Positions 1 to 10,817 are shown, counted from the stretch's first letter. The stretch is DNA of 64,000 nucleotides from Pseudoips prasinana (GCA_951640165.1 OX621248.1:1674001-1738000); one strand, 5' to 3'. A program made the numbers and translations. The notes: generated by a model from the letters alone, not told the origin.

Positions 1-305
1 AATATAATAAAATCGTAGGAAAGTCAAAACTGTACATTGAATATTTTTTTAAAGGATACTTGGAGCGTGATCTACAATCGATATGGAAGCCAAAAATATA
101 GTTTTTAGAATTTTTGTCTGTTTGTCCGTTTGTCTGTATGTATGTCCGGGCTAAACTCAAAAAGTACTGCATGGATTTACTTAAAATTTTGCATGAACAT
201 TACTAAGAGGTCGGGTCAACATATAGGCTACATATTATCACCTACGGGAGCGAGCTGTGATAATTTATAAAGTTTAACGCGGGTAAAACCGCGGGGCACA
301 GCTAG
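1..305 (+). mobile_element. Helitron-like non-autonomous element (family H1), cut by window edge
   Basis: 3' part of a dispersed element. It ends in a short GC-rich hairpin (CGCGGgtaaaaCCGCG) followed by CTAG at 302-305, the 3' signature of Helitrons. Other copies here (51060-51376, 51650-51945, 59828-60146) share the whole sequence and begin TCTATACATA-like. It encodes nothing. An antisense ORF at 228-473 lies across its end and is not a gene. The Helitron assignment rests on the terminal structure; it resembles lepidopteran Lep1-type elements. Confidence 0.75.
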
Positions 306-375
306 TATATAATACAATACAATACATACATACATACATAATAGACTACCGTTTACAATAGAGAATGTTATACTA

Positions 376-562
376 CAATAATGGTTCAGCGGTAGCCTGT
401 TCAACTGCAGATAATGAGGTCCTGGGTTCAAATCCCGGGTCAGGCCAAAAAGTGACTGGAATTTATCGGTCAAGAAAATTTCTCAGTATCAGTCCGAAGT
501 CTGCGAGTTGGCGGTATTACACCCCCGTGCCTCAGAGTGCTCGATAAGACAATATCGAGGCC
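376..562 (+). mobile_element. tRNA-derived SINE (family E), partial
   Basis: Begins with a tRNA-like promoter: an A-box-like segment near 384 and a B-box GGGTTCAAATCCC near 424. The body contains 'tctcagtatcagtccgaagtctg', also seen in the minus copies at 36745-37100 and 62185-62332. The tRNA resemblance belongs to the SINE head; no cloverleaf tRNA gene is supported. Confidence 0.65.
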
Positions 563-564
563 CT

Positions 565-742
565 AATCATCATCATTGTTATCAACCAAAAGAAATCAAC
601 TGCTGTACAAAGACCTCCCAAAGATTTGGCGAATTTTCGATCTTGCGCTAGCCGTATTCGGCGGCTTCCAGTGATCTTCGCAAGATCATCGGTCCATCTT
701 GAAGGGGGCCAGCCCACGCCGCGCCTTCTGGTCCGTGGCTAC
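565..742 (-). mobile_element. 5'-truncated RTE LINE, 3' end only
   Basis: Reverse complement matches the 3' end of the RTE ORF: the region coding RPPTRWTDDL...RSLGEAF, then the (GATGAT)n tail, seen here as atcatcatcatt at 565. It is diverged and carries stops. It is a dead-on-arrival insertion between two family-E SINE pieces. Confidence 0.75.
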
Positions 743-791
743 TAGTACTAGTACCTTTTGGCTTCAAATCGCGCGGCCAAAAAAAAATAGT

Positions 792-985
792 GCTAAATTT
801 TTATTAGTATCAGCCCAGAGTCTGGAAATATGTGTGGTGTTACACCCTTTAACTCGGAGAGCACGTAAACCCATCGCTCTGGAACTCTTTCCAATCGTGT
901 CATCGGATCATAAGAGTGAGGAAATATAAAGTGTTAATGTGTCCCATATGGATGTCTCGTCTCCATTGAGATTGACTGCCATGGC
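792..985 (+). mobile_element. SINE family E body fragment
   Basis: Contains the family E body ('tagtatcagcccagagtctgg', then 'ggagagcacgtaaacccatcg' and 'gtcatcggatcataagagtg') that matches the reverse complement of 36745-37000. It overlaps the body of the copy at 376-562, so it is a second copy rather than its continuation. Confidence 0.55.
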
Positions 986-1147
986 CGAAAATTAACGAAC
1001 CGAAACCAGGAGGGCATTAACAGAAAATGTACATATTGAGTTATCATTAATATAAAAATGCAGCATTAACGCAAACAAAGACATCGCAGGTTTATATTTA
1101 TTAGGCTTTTTCTTCTATACAACTCTTTGTATTACTATATCTTCATC

Positions 1148-1320
1148 TTTCATCATACCAGCTGTATGAAATAATCTCCACGCTTGGCAGACGGGTTAGT
1201 GATCGCAGTATTATAGTCATAGTACTCAGAAAGAAGCTGCTGCCCGTCCTCCGGTAGATATTCCCTCGGGTCGACTTCTACGACCTCCACGGGATGAAAT
1301 TGGGTGATGATATTCTGATA
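1148..1320 (-). mobile_element. Internally deleted RTE derivative (older copy), split by a full RTE
   Basis: On the minus strand this is the RTE 5' leader (GGACGGGCAGCAGC, CTGCCAAGCGTGG), running after about 190 bp straight into a tail like CTGGTATGATGA. Its extreme 5' end resumes at 4509-4531 beyond the full RTE element. The pre-insertion sequence can be read across the junction, with ATTCTGATA duplicated at 1312-1320 and 4500-4508. Confidence 0.7.
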
Positions 1321-4300
1321 ACTGCTGTGTGGTGACGGCCTAAGAATATCACCACCCCCTCTCATCCCGTGGGGGGACGTAAAAGTCGTCCCGAGGGAAA
1401 TATATACACCAGAGAACGGGCAGCAGCGTTCTCCTGAGTACCATGTTCACCTTACTGCGATCGCCAACCCGTCTGCCAAGCGTGGCGATTATGGCAAATC
1501 CCCTCAAATGATGGACACAACTAAACCGCGGCCCCCAGTCCCCGGCAGCCCTGCTATTCCCAGCCGTGGTAACAGCCGTGGTTACGGCAGGGCAGGGGGT
1601 GCTAAGAATCCCCGGCAGATTCCACGTTACCAAAAACGACGACCTCTGGCCCTGGCAACGTTTAACACACGAACACTGCTGTCCGACGAGAAGATAACCG
1701 AACTGGAGGAAGAACTGAGCAGGTTACATTGGGATATTGTAGGATTATCTGAAGTCCGAAGAGAGGGGGAGGACTCGATAATACTGAAATCCGGAAACCT
1801 GCTCTATTACCGGGAGGGTGACCAACTATCCCAAGGTGGTGTCGGGTTCATAGTCCACAAGTCCCTCGTGAACAACGTAGTGAAAATCGAGAGTGTGTCG
1901 ACGAGGGTTGCGTACCTTATACTCAGAATCACCAGGCGGTATTCGCTGAAGGTTATACAGGTATACGCACCTACTTCGACATACTCCGATGATGCAGTCG
2001 AGGTCATGTATGAGGACATTTCCAGAGCCATACACACCTCGAACTCTTATTTCACTGTGGTCATGGGGGACTTCAACGCGAAGCTGGGCAAACGAATCGG
2101 TGATGAGCTGAAAGTGGGGCAATTTGGAACCGGGGATCGGAACCCCCGAGGCCAGATGTTGGCTGACTTCATGGAGAAGGAGGGTCTCTTTATGATGAAT
2201 TCCTTCTTCAGGAAGCCGGCACATCGTAAATGGACCTGGGTGAGCCCCGATGGGAAAACTAGAAACGAGATAGACTTCATCCTGTCGACGAGGAGACAAG
2301 TATTCAATGATGTCTCTGTGATCAATGCGGTTAAGACCGGGAGCGATCACAGACTGGTCAGAGGCTCATTGAACCTAAATGTCAAACTCGAGAGGTCCCG
2401 ACTGATGAAGTCTACGCTCCGTCGCATACCGTTCCACCTCCAAAACCCCGAACCCTTTCAACTCGAACTGCAGAACCGATTCGAATGCCTAGCAGACTGT
2501 GAAGAAGTGGATACATACCACGACAGGTTCGTGGAAGCTGTCCATACGGCCGGGTCTAACTTCTACAAAACCCGCCGTACAAATGGAACCAAAAAGATCT
2601 CCGACCATACCCTACAGCTTATGGAAGAAAGGCGGAAAATGATTCTAACATCCTCATGTGATGCTGCCAGATACAGGCAGCTCAACAGACAAATCTCAAA
2701 GTCTCTGACTCGCGACACACGCCAATTTAATACTATTAGTATTAAAGAGGCCATCGAGCGGAATAGAGGCTCTAAAGTGTTCGCAAGAGATTTGTCTATT
2801 GGGCAAAGCCAACTGACGAAGCTGAAGACTGAGGATGGTAGAATCGTCACGTCAAAACCAGAGTTGCTAGGTGAGATCGAGAAGTTCTACGGACAGTTAT
2901 ACACGACAACGCGACTACCTGTCAATAGTCATGCCGATCCAAGAGCAAGACTAACCCGACACTACACCCAAGATATCCCGGACGTCAGCCTGTACGAGAT
3001 TAGAATGGCTCTCAAACAACTAAAAAACAACAAGGCGCCGGGTGATGATGGAGTTACAGCTGAGCTTCTGAAGGCGGGTGGTACACCGATCCTACGGGCC
3101 CTTCAGAAGTTATTCAACTCCGTCATACTCGAAGGTCAAACGCCAAAAGCATGGCACAGGAGTGTGGTGGTGCTTTTCTTCAAAAAGGGCGATAAAACCC
3201 TATTGAAGAATTACAGACCCATCTCACTGCTGAGCCATGTTTACAAGTTGTTTTCGAGAGTCATTACGAATCGTCTCGCACGAAGGTTTGACGACTTCCA
3301 GCCTCCCGAACAAGCCGGATTCCGAAAAGGCTACAGTACCATAGACCACATACATACGCTGCGGCAAGTTATACAAAAGACAGAGGAGTATAACCAGCCA
3401 TTATGCTTAGCGTTTGTGGACTATGAGAAAGCCTTTGATTCTATCGAAACATGGGCCGTGCTGAGGTCTCTTCAAAGGTGCCAAATTGACTATCGGTATG
3501 TCCAGGTGTTAAAGTGTTTGTACGAAAACGCCACCATGTCAATCCGACTTCAGGACCAGAACTCGAAACCTATCCAATTGCAGCGAGGCGTGAGACAGGG
3601 AGACGTCATATCTCCGAAACTGTTCACCGCTGCATTGGAAGATGTTTTCAAGCTTCTGGACTGGGAAGGCTTTGGCATCAATGTCAATGGCGAGTACATC
3701 ACCCACCTTAGATTTGCCGACGACATAGTAGTCATGGCTGAGACCCTTGACGACCTCGGTACAATGATCGATAGCCTCAGTAGAGTCTCTCAACAAGTGG
3801 GTCTGAAAATGAACATGGATAAGACGAAAATCATGTCGAACATCCATGTTGCACCCACTCTAGTTAAGGTTGGAGACTCTGCACTCGAAGTTGTTGAGAA
3901 CTATATTTACCTAGGACATACCATCCAACTAGGTAGGTCCAACTTCGAGAAGGAGGTCAATCGTAGAATCCAACTCGGCTGGGCAGCGTTCGGGAAGCTA
4001 CGTAATATCTTCTCGTCCCAAATACCGCAGTGTCTCAAGTCGAAAGTCTTCGACCAGTGTGTGTTGCCAGTGATGACTTATGGAGCAGAGACGTGGTCGC
4101 TCACTATGGGCCTTATCAGGCGGCTCAAGGTCACACAAAGAGCAATGGAAAGGGCTATGCTTGGAGTTTCCCTGCGAGATCGAATAAGAAATGCTGAGAT
4201 CCGCAGGCGAACTAAAGTAGCCGACATAGCCCAAAGAATTGCCAAACTGAAGTGGCAGTGGGCGGGGCACATAGCTCGTAGAACTGACGGCCGATGGGGC

Positions 4301-4499
4301 AGAAAGGTTCTCGAGTGGCGACCACGAACCGGAAGACGCAGCGTGTGCAGGCCTCCTACACGGTGGACCGACGATCTTGTGCGGGTCGCGGGAAGCCGCT
4401 GGATGCGGGCAGCGCAGGACCGGCTATTGTGGAGATCCTTGGGGGAGGCCTTTGTCCAGCAGTGGACGTCTTTCGGCTGATATGATGATGATGATGATG
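1321..4499 (+). mobile_element. Full-length RTE-type non-LTR retrotransposon
   Basis: A 3.18-kb element with a ~185-bp leader, one long ORF and a (GATGAT)n tail instead of poly(A). It is flanked by a 9-bp target duplication ATTCTGATA (1312-1320 and 4500-4508). The second full copy at 52855-56036 begins and ends at the same bases, which defines the element ends. Structure and motifs fit the RTE clade, common in Lepidoptera. Confidence 0.9.
1508..4480 (+). CDS. RTE retrotransposon endonuclease-reverse transcriptase polyprotein
   Basis: A 990-residue intact ORF. It nicks target DNA and copies its own RNA there (target-primed reverse transcription). The N-terminal ~45-300 region is an APE-like endonuclease: LATFNTRTLLS, GLSEVRREG, VVMGDFNAKLG, NEIDFILSTRR and GSDHRLVRG. 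The RT domain (~450-780) has NNKAPGDDGVTAELLK, YRPISLLSHVYKLFSR, FVDYEKAFDSIE, RGVRQGDVISPKLF and the catalytic LRFADDIVV. The C-terminus is rich in Arg/Trp (GHIARR, WTDDLVRVAG). The start ATGATGGACACA (MMDTTK) is the one shared with the copy at 52877-55852. Upstream the two copies differ by small indels that break the frame in this copy, so a longer N-terminus is unlikely. The base composition is richer in GC than its surroundings. No inactivating change is visible. Confidence 0.93.
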   Translation: MMDTTKPRPPVPGSPAIPSRGNSRGYGRAGGAKNPRQIPRYQKRRPLALATFNTRTLLSDEKITELEEELSRLHWDIVGLSEVRREGEDSIILKSGNLLYYREGDQLSQGGVGFIVHKSLVNNVVKIESVSTRVAYLILRITRRYSLKVIQVYAPTSTYSDDAVEVMYEDISRAIHTSNSYFTVVMGDFNAKLGKRIGDELKVGQFGTGDRNPRGQMLADFMEKEGLFMMNSFFRKPAHRKWTWVSPDGKTRNEIDFILSTRRQVFNDVSVINAVKTGSDHRLVRGSLNLNVKLERSRLMKSTLRRIPFHLQNPEPFQLELQNRFECLADCEEVDTYHDRFVEAVHTAGSNFYKTRRTNGTKKISDHTLQLMEERRKMILTSSCDAARYRQLNRQISKSLTRDTRQFNTISIKEAIERNRGSKVFARDLSIGQSQLTKLKTEDGRIVTSKPELLGEIEKFYGQLYTTTRLPVNSHADPRARLTRHYTQDIPDVSLYEIRMALKQLKNNKAPGDDGVTAELLKAGGTPILRALQKLFNSVILEGQTPKAWHRSVVVLFFKKGDKTLLKNYRPISLLSHVYKLFSRVITNRLARRFDDFQPPEQAGFRKGYSTIDHIHTLRQVIQKTEEYNQPLCLAFVDYEKAFDSIETWAVLRSLQRCQIDYRYVQVLKCLYENATMSIRLQDQNSKPIQLQRGVRQGDVISPKLFTAALEDVFKLLDWEGFGINVNGEYITHLRFADDIVVMAETLDDLGTMIDSLSRVSQQVGLKMNMDKTKIMSNIHVAPTLVKVGDSALEVVENYIYLGHTIQLGRSNFEKEVNRRIQLGWAAFGKLRNIFSSQIPQCLKSKVFDQCVLPVMTYGAETWSLTMGLIRRLKVTQRAMERAMLGVSLRDRIRNAEIRRRTKVADIAQRIAKLKWQWAGHIARRTDGRWGRKVLEWRPRTGRRSVCRPPTRWTDDLVRVAGSRWMRAAQDRLLWRSLGEAFVQQWTSFG

Positions 4500-4531
4500 A
4501 TTCTGATATTCGCGGCCATCACCACAGAGCA

Positions 4532-4964
4532 ATAATTATGTGTACTAAATTTCCTTCACATATTCTGGTACCCCATACATTTTCTCTAATTCCACGTCCC
4601 TGACTATGCAAAATCCAGTCCAATGTTTTCTGGGGGCTCCACTATATCCATTTTCTATCCATTAAGAGTCTTGATTCTTTCTCAAATTGTTTGTAAGGAT
4701 CGCTCCTTCCTGTTTTCACTAACTTTCGACTTGGGGTCTTTGTGTATAAAGTTTTCCTAAGGCTATTAATTTCGTGGGAAAATTGTGATATTCGGAAGTT
4801 TGGATGCATGGCGTATTAATTAACTGTTGGTTATCTATACCTCTATCTATAACTTCAGAAAACAATCTCTATCTTCAAGAAGTATAAACCATCGTGTGGA
4901 TAAGACATAACTGCAGTAAAGATGGTTTAAATAAATAAAAATTCGTTTTAACTCACGTAGACTT
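4532..4964. other. AT-rich interval without recognised feature
   Basis: I see no ORF, RNA gene or known repeat in this stretch. Confidence 0.5.
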
Positions 4965-4967
4965 TAA

Positions 4968-6343
4968 GACTGAGATCTATAGAGCGTACTTAGACTTATC
5001 TCAAACTTTACTTACGTAAAACTTTGCTAAGTGTATGCTAAGCTTATACTTTGATTTGGTATTTATACTTTTTGACGTTAAGATTATGCTTAGCATAAGC
5101 TAAGACAGGCAAAGTCAAAACACCAATTGTAATTTCGTTACATGCATTAACTTCTTAATTACTAATTAGAAAATATTTAAAAACTGTCATAATTATGAAT
5201 AAACCATGGTGCGCATCGTTCCTCTGAGTATTATTACTATTATTGAACTATTTAGAAAATGACGAGTGAGACATAAAAATAGATTTATTAATGATCAATA
5301 ATCGACATTAATTTTTATTATGAGAAACGGAACATTGTTGTATCAGCTGGGAACGGCAATGTCAACTACTTTTTTTTTAAATTGTTTTCGGCCCTGGCTT
5401 CTTCGGCTTTATGAGAATGACAAATACAGTATATCAGTGTTGCCAGATGATAGTTTAGATTTATCTTCAAGCCCTATCTAAAATTCCCCGAAAATTTGGT
5501 TTAAGAAAAAAAAAAAAGATTTGGTTTAAGAAAAAAAAAAGAGAAAAAAAAAAGAAAAGAAAATATTTAAAAACAGTCATAATTATGAATAAACCATGGT
5601 GCGCATCGTTCCTCTGAGTATTATTACTATTATTGAACTATTTAGAATGACAAATACAGTATATCAGTGTTGCCAGATGATAGTTTAGATTTATCTTCAA
5701 GCCCTATCTAAAATTCCCCGAAAATTTGGTTTAAGAAAAAAAAAAGATTTGGTTTAAGAAAAAAAAAAGAGAAAAAAAAAAAGAAAAGAAAATATTTAAA
5801 AACAGTCATAATTATGAATAAACCATGGTGCGCATCGTTCCTCTGAGTATTATTACTATTATTGAACTATTTAGAAAATGACGAGTGAGACATAAAAATA
5901 GATTTATTAATGATCAATTTGGTTTATATAAATGAAAATTTGGTTTAAACACATAAATAAATAATAAATACAATGATAATGCATTGATAATGTCTAATTA
6001 TTTTTTTTTTCTGTATTTTAGAAATATTTATCAATATATCTGTAGTATTCCTTTGAATACAAATTCCGTGATTTCCAATTTCTCTGGAAATCCTATACAA
6101 TGGCATCACTGTCTCGGATAATACGGAAAAATTAAAAAGTCATGTAAGTTACGATGGTAATGTATATTTTTGAGTACTTTATTTTTATTTGGCTTATAGT
6201 GTAAGTTTTTAGTAAGTCGTCGATTTTGTGGACTTTAGCATTTGCTAAGCATGCACTTAGAGGGATTCGAAGATTGCTTTATAAATACCGACTTTGAAAG
6301 TAAAGTCTGAGCAAAGTCTAAGTACGCTCTATAGATCTCAGCC
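4968..6343. mobile_element. Large MITE with long terminal inverted repeats and TAA duplication (Harbinger-like)
   Basis: The left end GACTGAGATCTATAGAGCG (4968) and the reverse complement of the right end, GGCTGAGATCTATAGAGCG (6343), match. The similarity continues inward through TACTTAGACTT and CTCA(A/G)ACTTTACTT. TAA flanks both sides (4965-4967, 6344-6346), a duplication typical of PIF/Harbinger elements. No transposase ORF is present. It contains the duplications listed at 5168-5918. Confidence 0.75.
5168..5918. repeat. Internal direct duplications inside the MITE
   Basis: Block A ('taaaccatggtgcgcatcg' region) occurs at about 5168, 5562 and 5793. Block C ('gtatatcagtgttgccagat' then 'tttggtttaagaaaaa') occurs at about 5415 and 5647. 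The last two A blocks are 231 bp apart. The first and second are ~394 bp apart because the second has lost an intervening ~163-bp block. Confidence 0.85.
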
Positions 6344-6797
6344 TAAGAACTTTTGTAAATAAGGTCACGGTTATAATGAAAATATCTACATGAAACCTCA
6401 CAGGTGGTCACAAGCAGTAATAAAAACTTTAGTAACAAAGACCAAGATGAGCACTCAATACTTAGGGTACGCATATTTTTTTTTACTTCGAAATAATTTT
6501 GACTTTAAATACTAATTAATTTTCCTTTGTTATTTTGCCTTTACCAGCCGAAAGAGTTACACTGCTGGACATACATGATAATTATAATACATTTATTTTA
6601 TAAACAAGTCTATAGTAATTTTAGTGGCTTATGTTAGTACTACACTAATAATTGCGGCTTACATTAAAAAGTGAACCCTGCAACCAATGTGAACACCGTT
6701 CCAGTGGTTTGCTATTGGACACTTAATTTTGTACACGGTACGGTATTTAGGAGGCTGCTGGTCTCTTAAAATACCAATTAAGCAGGCAATTCTTTTC

Positions 6798-8759
6798 CAT
6801 ATCGCACACCTAGATCTAAACAGAGTTAAGTCAAAAATCTGTATGATTGAGTTATGTTCACCATTTAATGTCCTATACGGATACCTATCTGCCCAATAAA
6901 ACAGATTTAAAAATAAGTGCAAAATTCAATGCTAGATGGCATCTAGAGTCCCTTTTGTTGAAAGTGCGAGCCAGTTTCCATCGCGCCTAAACGGGAACAA
7001 CTCAAGTTGTAATCAGAATTACAAGTGGAGTGCACGTGTCCTTCGTAAAAAGTTTGGAGTTATTTTGAGTTGTACCTATTTAGTTGAAATTTGAAACAGT
7101 ATTATTTAGAATTGTCACCTTTTAGATGGTTAATGCTGATTTAATGGATACAACATTTTGACAACATTTTGAGTTAAACCTGTATTGCTGGCGAGGTGAG
7201 TAAAGTTTTTATTTATATTTTGAGTTGTTACCCTATTGTAGAAACAGGTTTTGTAGTTGTGTCTGTTTTGTTGAGTCATATTTTATGCTCTCTTTTTTCT
7301 ATTAAATATTATCAAAATTAAACTTATTTCATGATTGGCGATTGGAGTTTTTAGGTCATAGTACAATTTTATATTCATCTTAGCGTTTTCAAAGTTTGTT
7401 CCTTTTTTACAGCCAATTTTTCAAGTTGGGTCCCTTTAGATGGTTTCTGAAAAATATATTTTACAGCATAGCTAAAAAGCTTAAAAATGTTTTTTAATGG
7501 GCTTTCTAAATCGATTTGGGGTACAAGACTCTGTAAGTTTGTAAAGTAAACATTTTACATTTCAGGAAAATAATGCAATACCGGCGATTTTTAGTAAATA
7601 TTGTAGAAGAACGTGACAAAGAAAATATCGCTCCTCCTCTTACTTTTACTCAACATGCATTTGTAGAAAATAATTGTCGCATATTTTTATAAAACTAAAA
7701 CAGAATCAAGTATTATTCAATCCGATTTTAGAAAACACAATCATCATCCAACTATTGACCAACAAATTAGACAGAGCGATTAAGGTTTTATTAATTCGGT
7801 TCCCCGGATTGAATCACAGATTTGACAGCATAAACAACAAGAGAATTCATAGCAAGTAATAAATCATTAGCAGATATCTACCGTGATTATAAAAAACTTC
7901 GTGAAGAGGATGGACTACCGATTGCCACGACTTCTACATTCAACAGGATATTCAATACCGAATTTAACATTTCTTTCTTTGTACCCAAAAAAAGTTCAAT
8001 GCGATTTGTGCGACAGGTACAAGAATTCAAACAAAGAATCCAGAAATATGAAGAGTATCTAAAATAAAAAGATTTTATAAGGACTGAAAAAGAAAATGAC
8101 AAGAATAGGACAGATGGCAATTTACGACTTACATACAGTGCAAATTCTTAAAGGACAAATATTCTTAATCTTCTATAAATGAAATATGATCGTAATGATT
8201 CAGATGTTCATTTAAAACTGTTTTTCTACTTTGCAATATATTTTATGTTTTATTTAAGAGTTATGACCCATTTGGTATGGTATATATGGTTATGCTACTA
8301 ATAGTATACTAATAAATAATAATGATTGATTTCCGTAGTTTTTTTTTAATTATCAACAAATAATATACTTTTACTGTTGGTCATAGCCCATAGCACATTG
8401 TCAATTTGACTTTTATGAATAATTCAAAAAGCCATTACGTTCTAAATGTCTAATGCCTCTTCAAAAGAGAGTCAACTAATAACTTAATTCACCAACACAG
8501 GCTCAACTCAAATTAATATAACAAATACACATACATTTACAAGCAAAAGGGAAATAATTCAAAAAATCAGATTTTTTGCCTAAAAACGTGTATGAAACAC
8601 TTAATTAGTATTAAAATATTATTCTTTTGTATAAATAAAGCATATCATAAAAACAAAACGCTCCTGCAGTGCACAGGGAGACAGAAAACAGTTTTTCGTG
8701 TTTTCTGAAAAAAGTGCTTTTTTGAGATAATACCTCTTTAGATCTAGGTGTGCGATATG
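6798..8759. mobile_element. Candidate DNA transposon bounded by 23-bp inverted repeats
   Basis: CATATCGCACACCTAGATCT plus AAA at 6798-6820 is repeated in exact inverted form at 8737-8759, with weaker similarity running inward. Between them lies a decayed ORF resembling a widespread insect TE protein (7567-8067). I could not find a clear target duplication. The limits are therefore an inference from the inverted repeats. Confidence 0.5.
7567..8067 (+). pseudogene. Decayed, unclassified TE-like protein fragment
   Basis: The best frame is 7861-8067, coding for SLADIYRDYKKLREEDG, then FNRIFNTEFNISFFVPKK and a charged tail to a stop at 8065. Just upstream, another frame gives INSVPRIES. From memory, a multicopy insect protein family has the same order (IES.., L.DIYRDY, FN..FNISFF.PKK followed by Cys pairs); here the Cys region is lost. 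Several stops and frameshifts make it a pseudogene. Which transposase superfamily it belongs to is not clear, and the upstream start at 7567 is tentative. Confidence 0.4.
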
Positions 8760-8816
8760 ATAACTGTACACGGTCTATGACCATGCAGGTGTGCGCAATA
8801 ACGTCAATCATCGGTC

Positions 8817-9290
8817 GATATGGCGTGGTTCACGCCGCAGTTCGTGAGTTCGATTCCCACCCAGGGCCTCTACCGGCTAAGTCGCCGAACATCGATTTCT
8901 TAAATGGCGTTCAAATAAATAAAGGTTTAAAATGACTTAATCAATCGTTAAATCGGCTTCAACGTTGACAATCGATTCCGGACCATTTATGACCTCGCAT
9001 GTGCTCATGGAAGCCGATTTAACGATTGATTAAGTCATTTTTAACCTATATTTATTTGAACGCCATTTAAGAAATCGATGTTCGCGACTTAGCCGGTTGA
9101 GGTCCAGGACAGATATTTGTGTGCATGAACACGTCTGTTTGTCTTGAGTATGTGGGTAATCATCTTTATAAGTATGTATTTACCAATGAAAAGCAGTATA
9201 TTATGTTATATGTCACTTATCTGGTTTCCATAGTACAAGCTCTGCTTAGTTTGGGATCAGGCGACCGTGTGTAAATATTGATATTATTAT
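8817..9290 (+). mobile_element. SINE family A, split by a foldback element
   Basis: The head (atggcgtggt, with a deletion before cacgccgcag, then the B-box GAGTTCGATTCCC) runs to 8865. The body resumes at 9104 with caggacagatatttgtgtg and continues through 'ccatagtacaagctctgctt' to an ATT-rich tail near 9290. The gap is the insertion at 8866-9103. Confidence 0.8.
8866..9103. mobile_element. Foldback MITE with ~95-bp arms
   Basis: Two ~95-bp arms are near-perfect inverted copies: CTACCGGCTAAGTCGC... at the left, its reverse complement ending at 9103. They enclose a ~48-bp loop around 8961-9008. The element interrupts a SINE, and CCAGG is duplicated at 8861-8865 and 9104-9108. There is no coding capacity. 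Confidence 0.85.
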
Positions 9291-9299
9291 TCAAGTTAT

Positions 9300-10225
9300 A
9301 TGCATGTACATGTATGTTTGGATGTTGATTTTTACGCTAAAGTGTAAATTTAACCATAATTTTGGCTGCCGTGTAGTTATTCTTTCTGGATCGGAAACCA
9401 CACGGCTAAACAATAATGAAGGAAACCATTTAATTGAGGATATTTATTCTTCTTTTCATAATGCTTATTTTATATTGATCGGCTTTAATCTACTCTAGCA
9501 CTTATAGAGTGACAGCCATCTGACCTATAACAAACAACTGGTTTGTTTGTTATATGTAACAAGATGCTTACACTAAGAGTCAGATTCTATTTGGTTTCTG
9601 ACGTTTCGTCACGTGCTCGAATGCGACTGAACTGAAATTCGACGAGTTAGCATCCCGTGAGAATGGTCCGTGGAGGACTGAAACACGTTTTAAGGATCGG
9701 ACCGACGTATTTCTTTCTTGCAATTGCATATTTTTGCGGGCGGGAGGCCGGTGCTTATTGCATCCCAGATTGATTACACTTTTACTACTGCAGCACTATT
9801 ATTTTTAAGTATGTACTTATCCTTATAACTTCATGAGTGTTTGTGCCGTCGACGAATCTTAAATAAATAAATGAAATAAATGACATTCAATTAACACAAT
9901 TTTTTTTTTTCAACTTGTATAGGCTCTAAACCTTATCTTGGTTTCCAAGCCAACACATCAAGAAACCAAAATATCTCAGAACAGAATCTAACCTGTGACC
10001 TCGTTGGTACAAAACTCGAATATAAGGCTTACACCACTTGGACAGAGGTAGTATTTTTATGAATAATAAATAAGAAATAATATACAGAAGTAAGGTGGCA
10101 TGATAAAGCCGGCTGTTTACACCGCGACTAATTACGTTCATTTACATAATTCAGGGCGAGCGAAGGGTCCATATGAAACATTCAGCTCAGTTCCCCTTTA
10201 CTGCAACATATTTACATTGGTAACT
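9300..10225. other. No recognised gene or repeat
   Basis: AT-rich sequence. A short inverted repeat (ATAACAAACAACTGGTTTGTTTGTTAT, about 9527-9553) is the only structure I noticed. A run of aaataaataaatg near 9860 could be the tail of an old retroelement. Confidence 0.4.
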
Positions 10226-10256
10226 TCTGAGACTGCACGTGTGGCACTGGAGTTAT

Positions 10257-10515
10257 ATAATAATAATAATAATATCTAGGGACAATGTCACACAGATCAT
10301 CCTAGCCCCAAACTAAGCAAAGCTTGTACTATGGGAACCAGGCGACGATATACATACTTATATAGATAGATAAATACATATATACATAGAAAACATCCAT
10401 GACTCAGAAACAAATATTCGTGCTCATCACACAAATATTTGTACTTACCGGGATTCGAACCCAGGACCACCAGCTTCGTAGGCAGGAGCACTACCAACCA
10501 CTATGGTGACCGTCT
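10257..10515 (-). mobile_element. SINE family B, near full length
   Basis: The tRNA-like head is on the right (reverse of GGTCACCATAG..., B-box GGGTTCGAATCCCGG); the ATT repeat tail is on the left at 10257. The body includes 'catggatgttttctatgtat'. It matches the plus copy at 12019-12270 along its whole length and sits just after a piece of SINE C head (10231-10255). Confidence 0.85.
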
Positions 10516-10599
10516 TAGTTAGTTATAGTAATCACCTTGCTATAACGTAAGCACCATGGCTAGGCAAACATATACCAACAAAGCTATGTTAAGGTGTTA

Positions 10600-10765
10600 A
10601 AACAGTAGCCTCGCCACTTCGTGCCCCGGGTCCGATTCCCGCGCAGGACAACGATTTGTGTGACCCATAAATAGTTGCTGTTGCGGTCCTGAGTCTGGAT
10701 GCACTTTGTGTCCGTCAGTTATACGTTCGTAAAGTACCCCGCGACAGAGGGATTCATTTACCTAC
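10600..10765 (+). mobile_element. SINE family C, 5' part degraded
   Basis: Contains 'cctcgccacttcgtg', the B-box-like GGGTCCGATTCCCGCGC, then 'atttgtgtgacccataaatag' and 'gtaaagtaccccgcgacag'. It matches the better copy at 35266-35466. Confidence 0.7.
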
Positions 10766-10817
10766 TACCTACTTTTTTAAAAGAGAGGAATTAACTAACA
10801 ATAAACGGATACAAATA

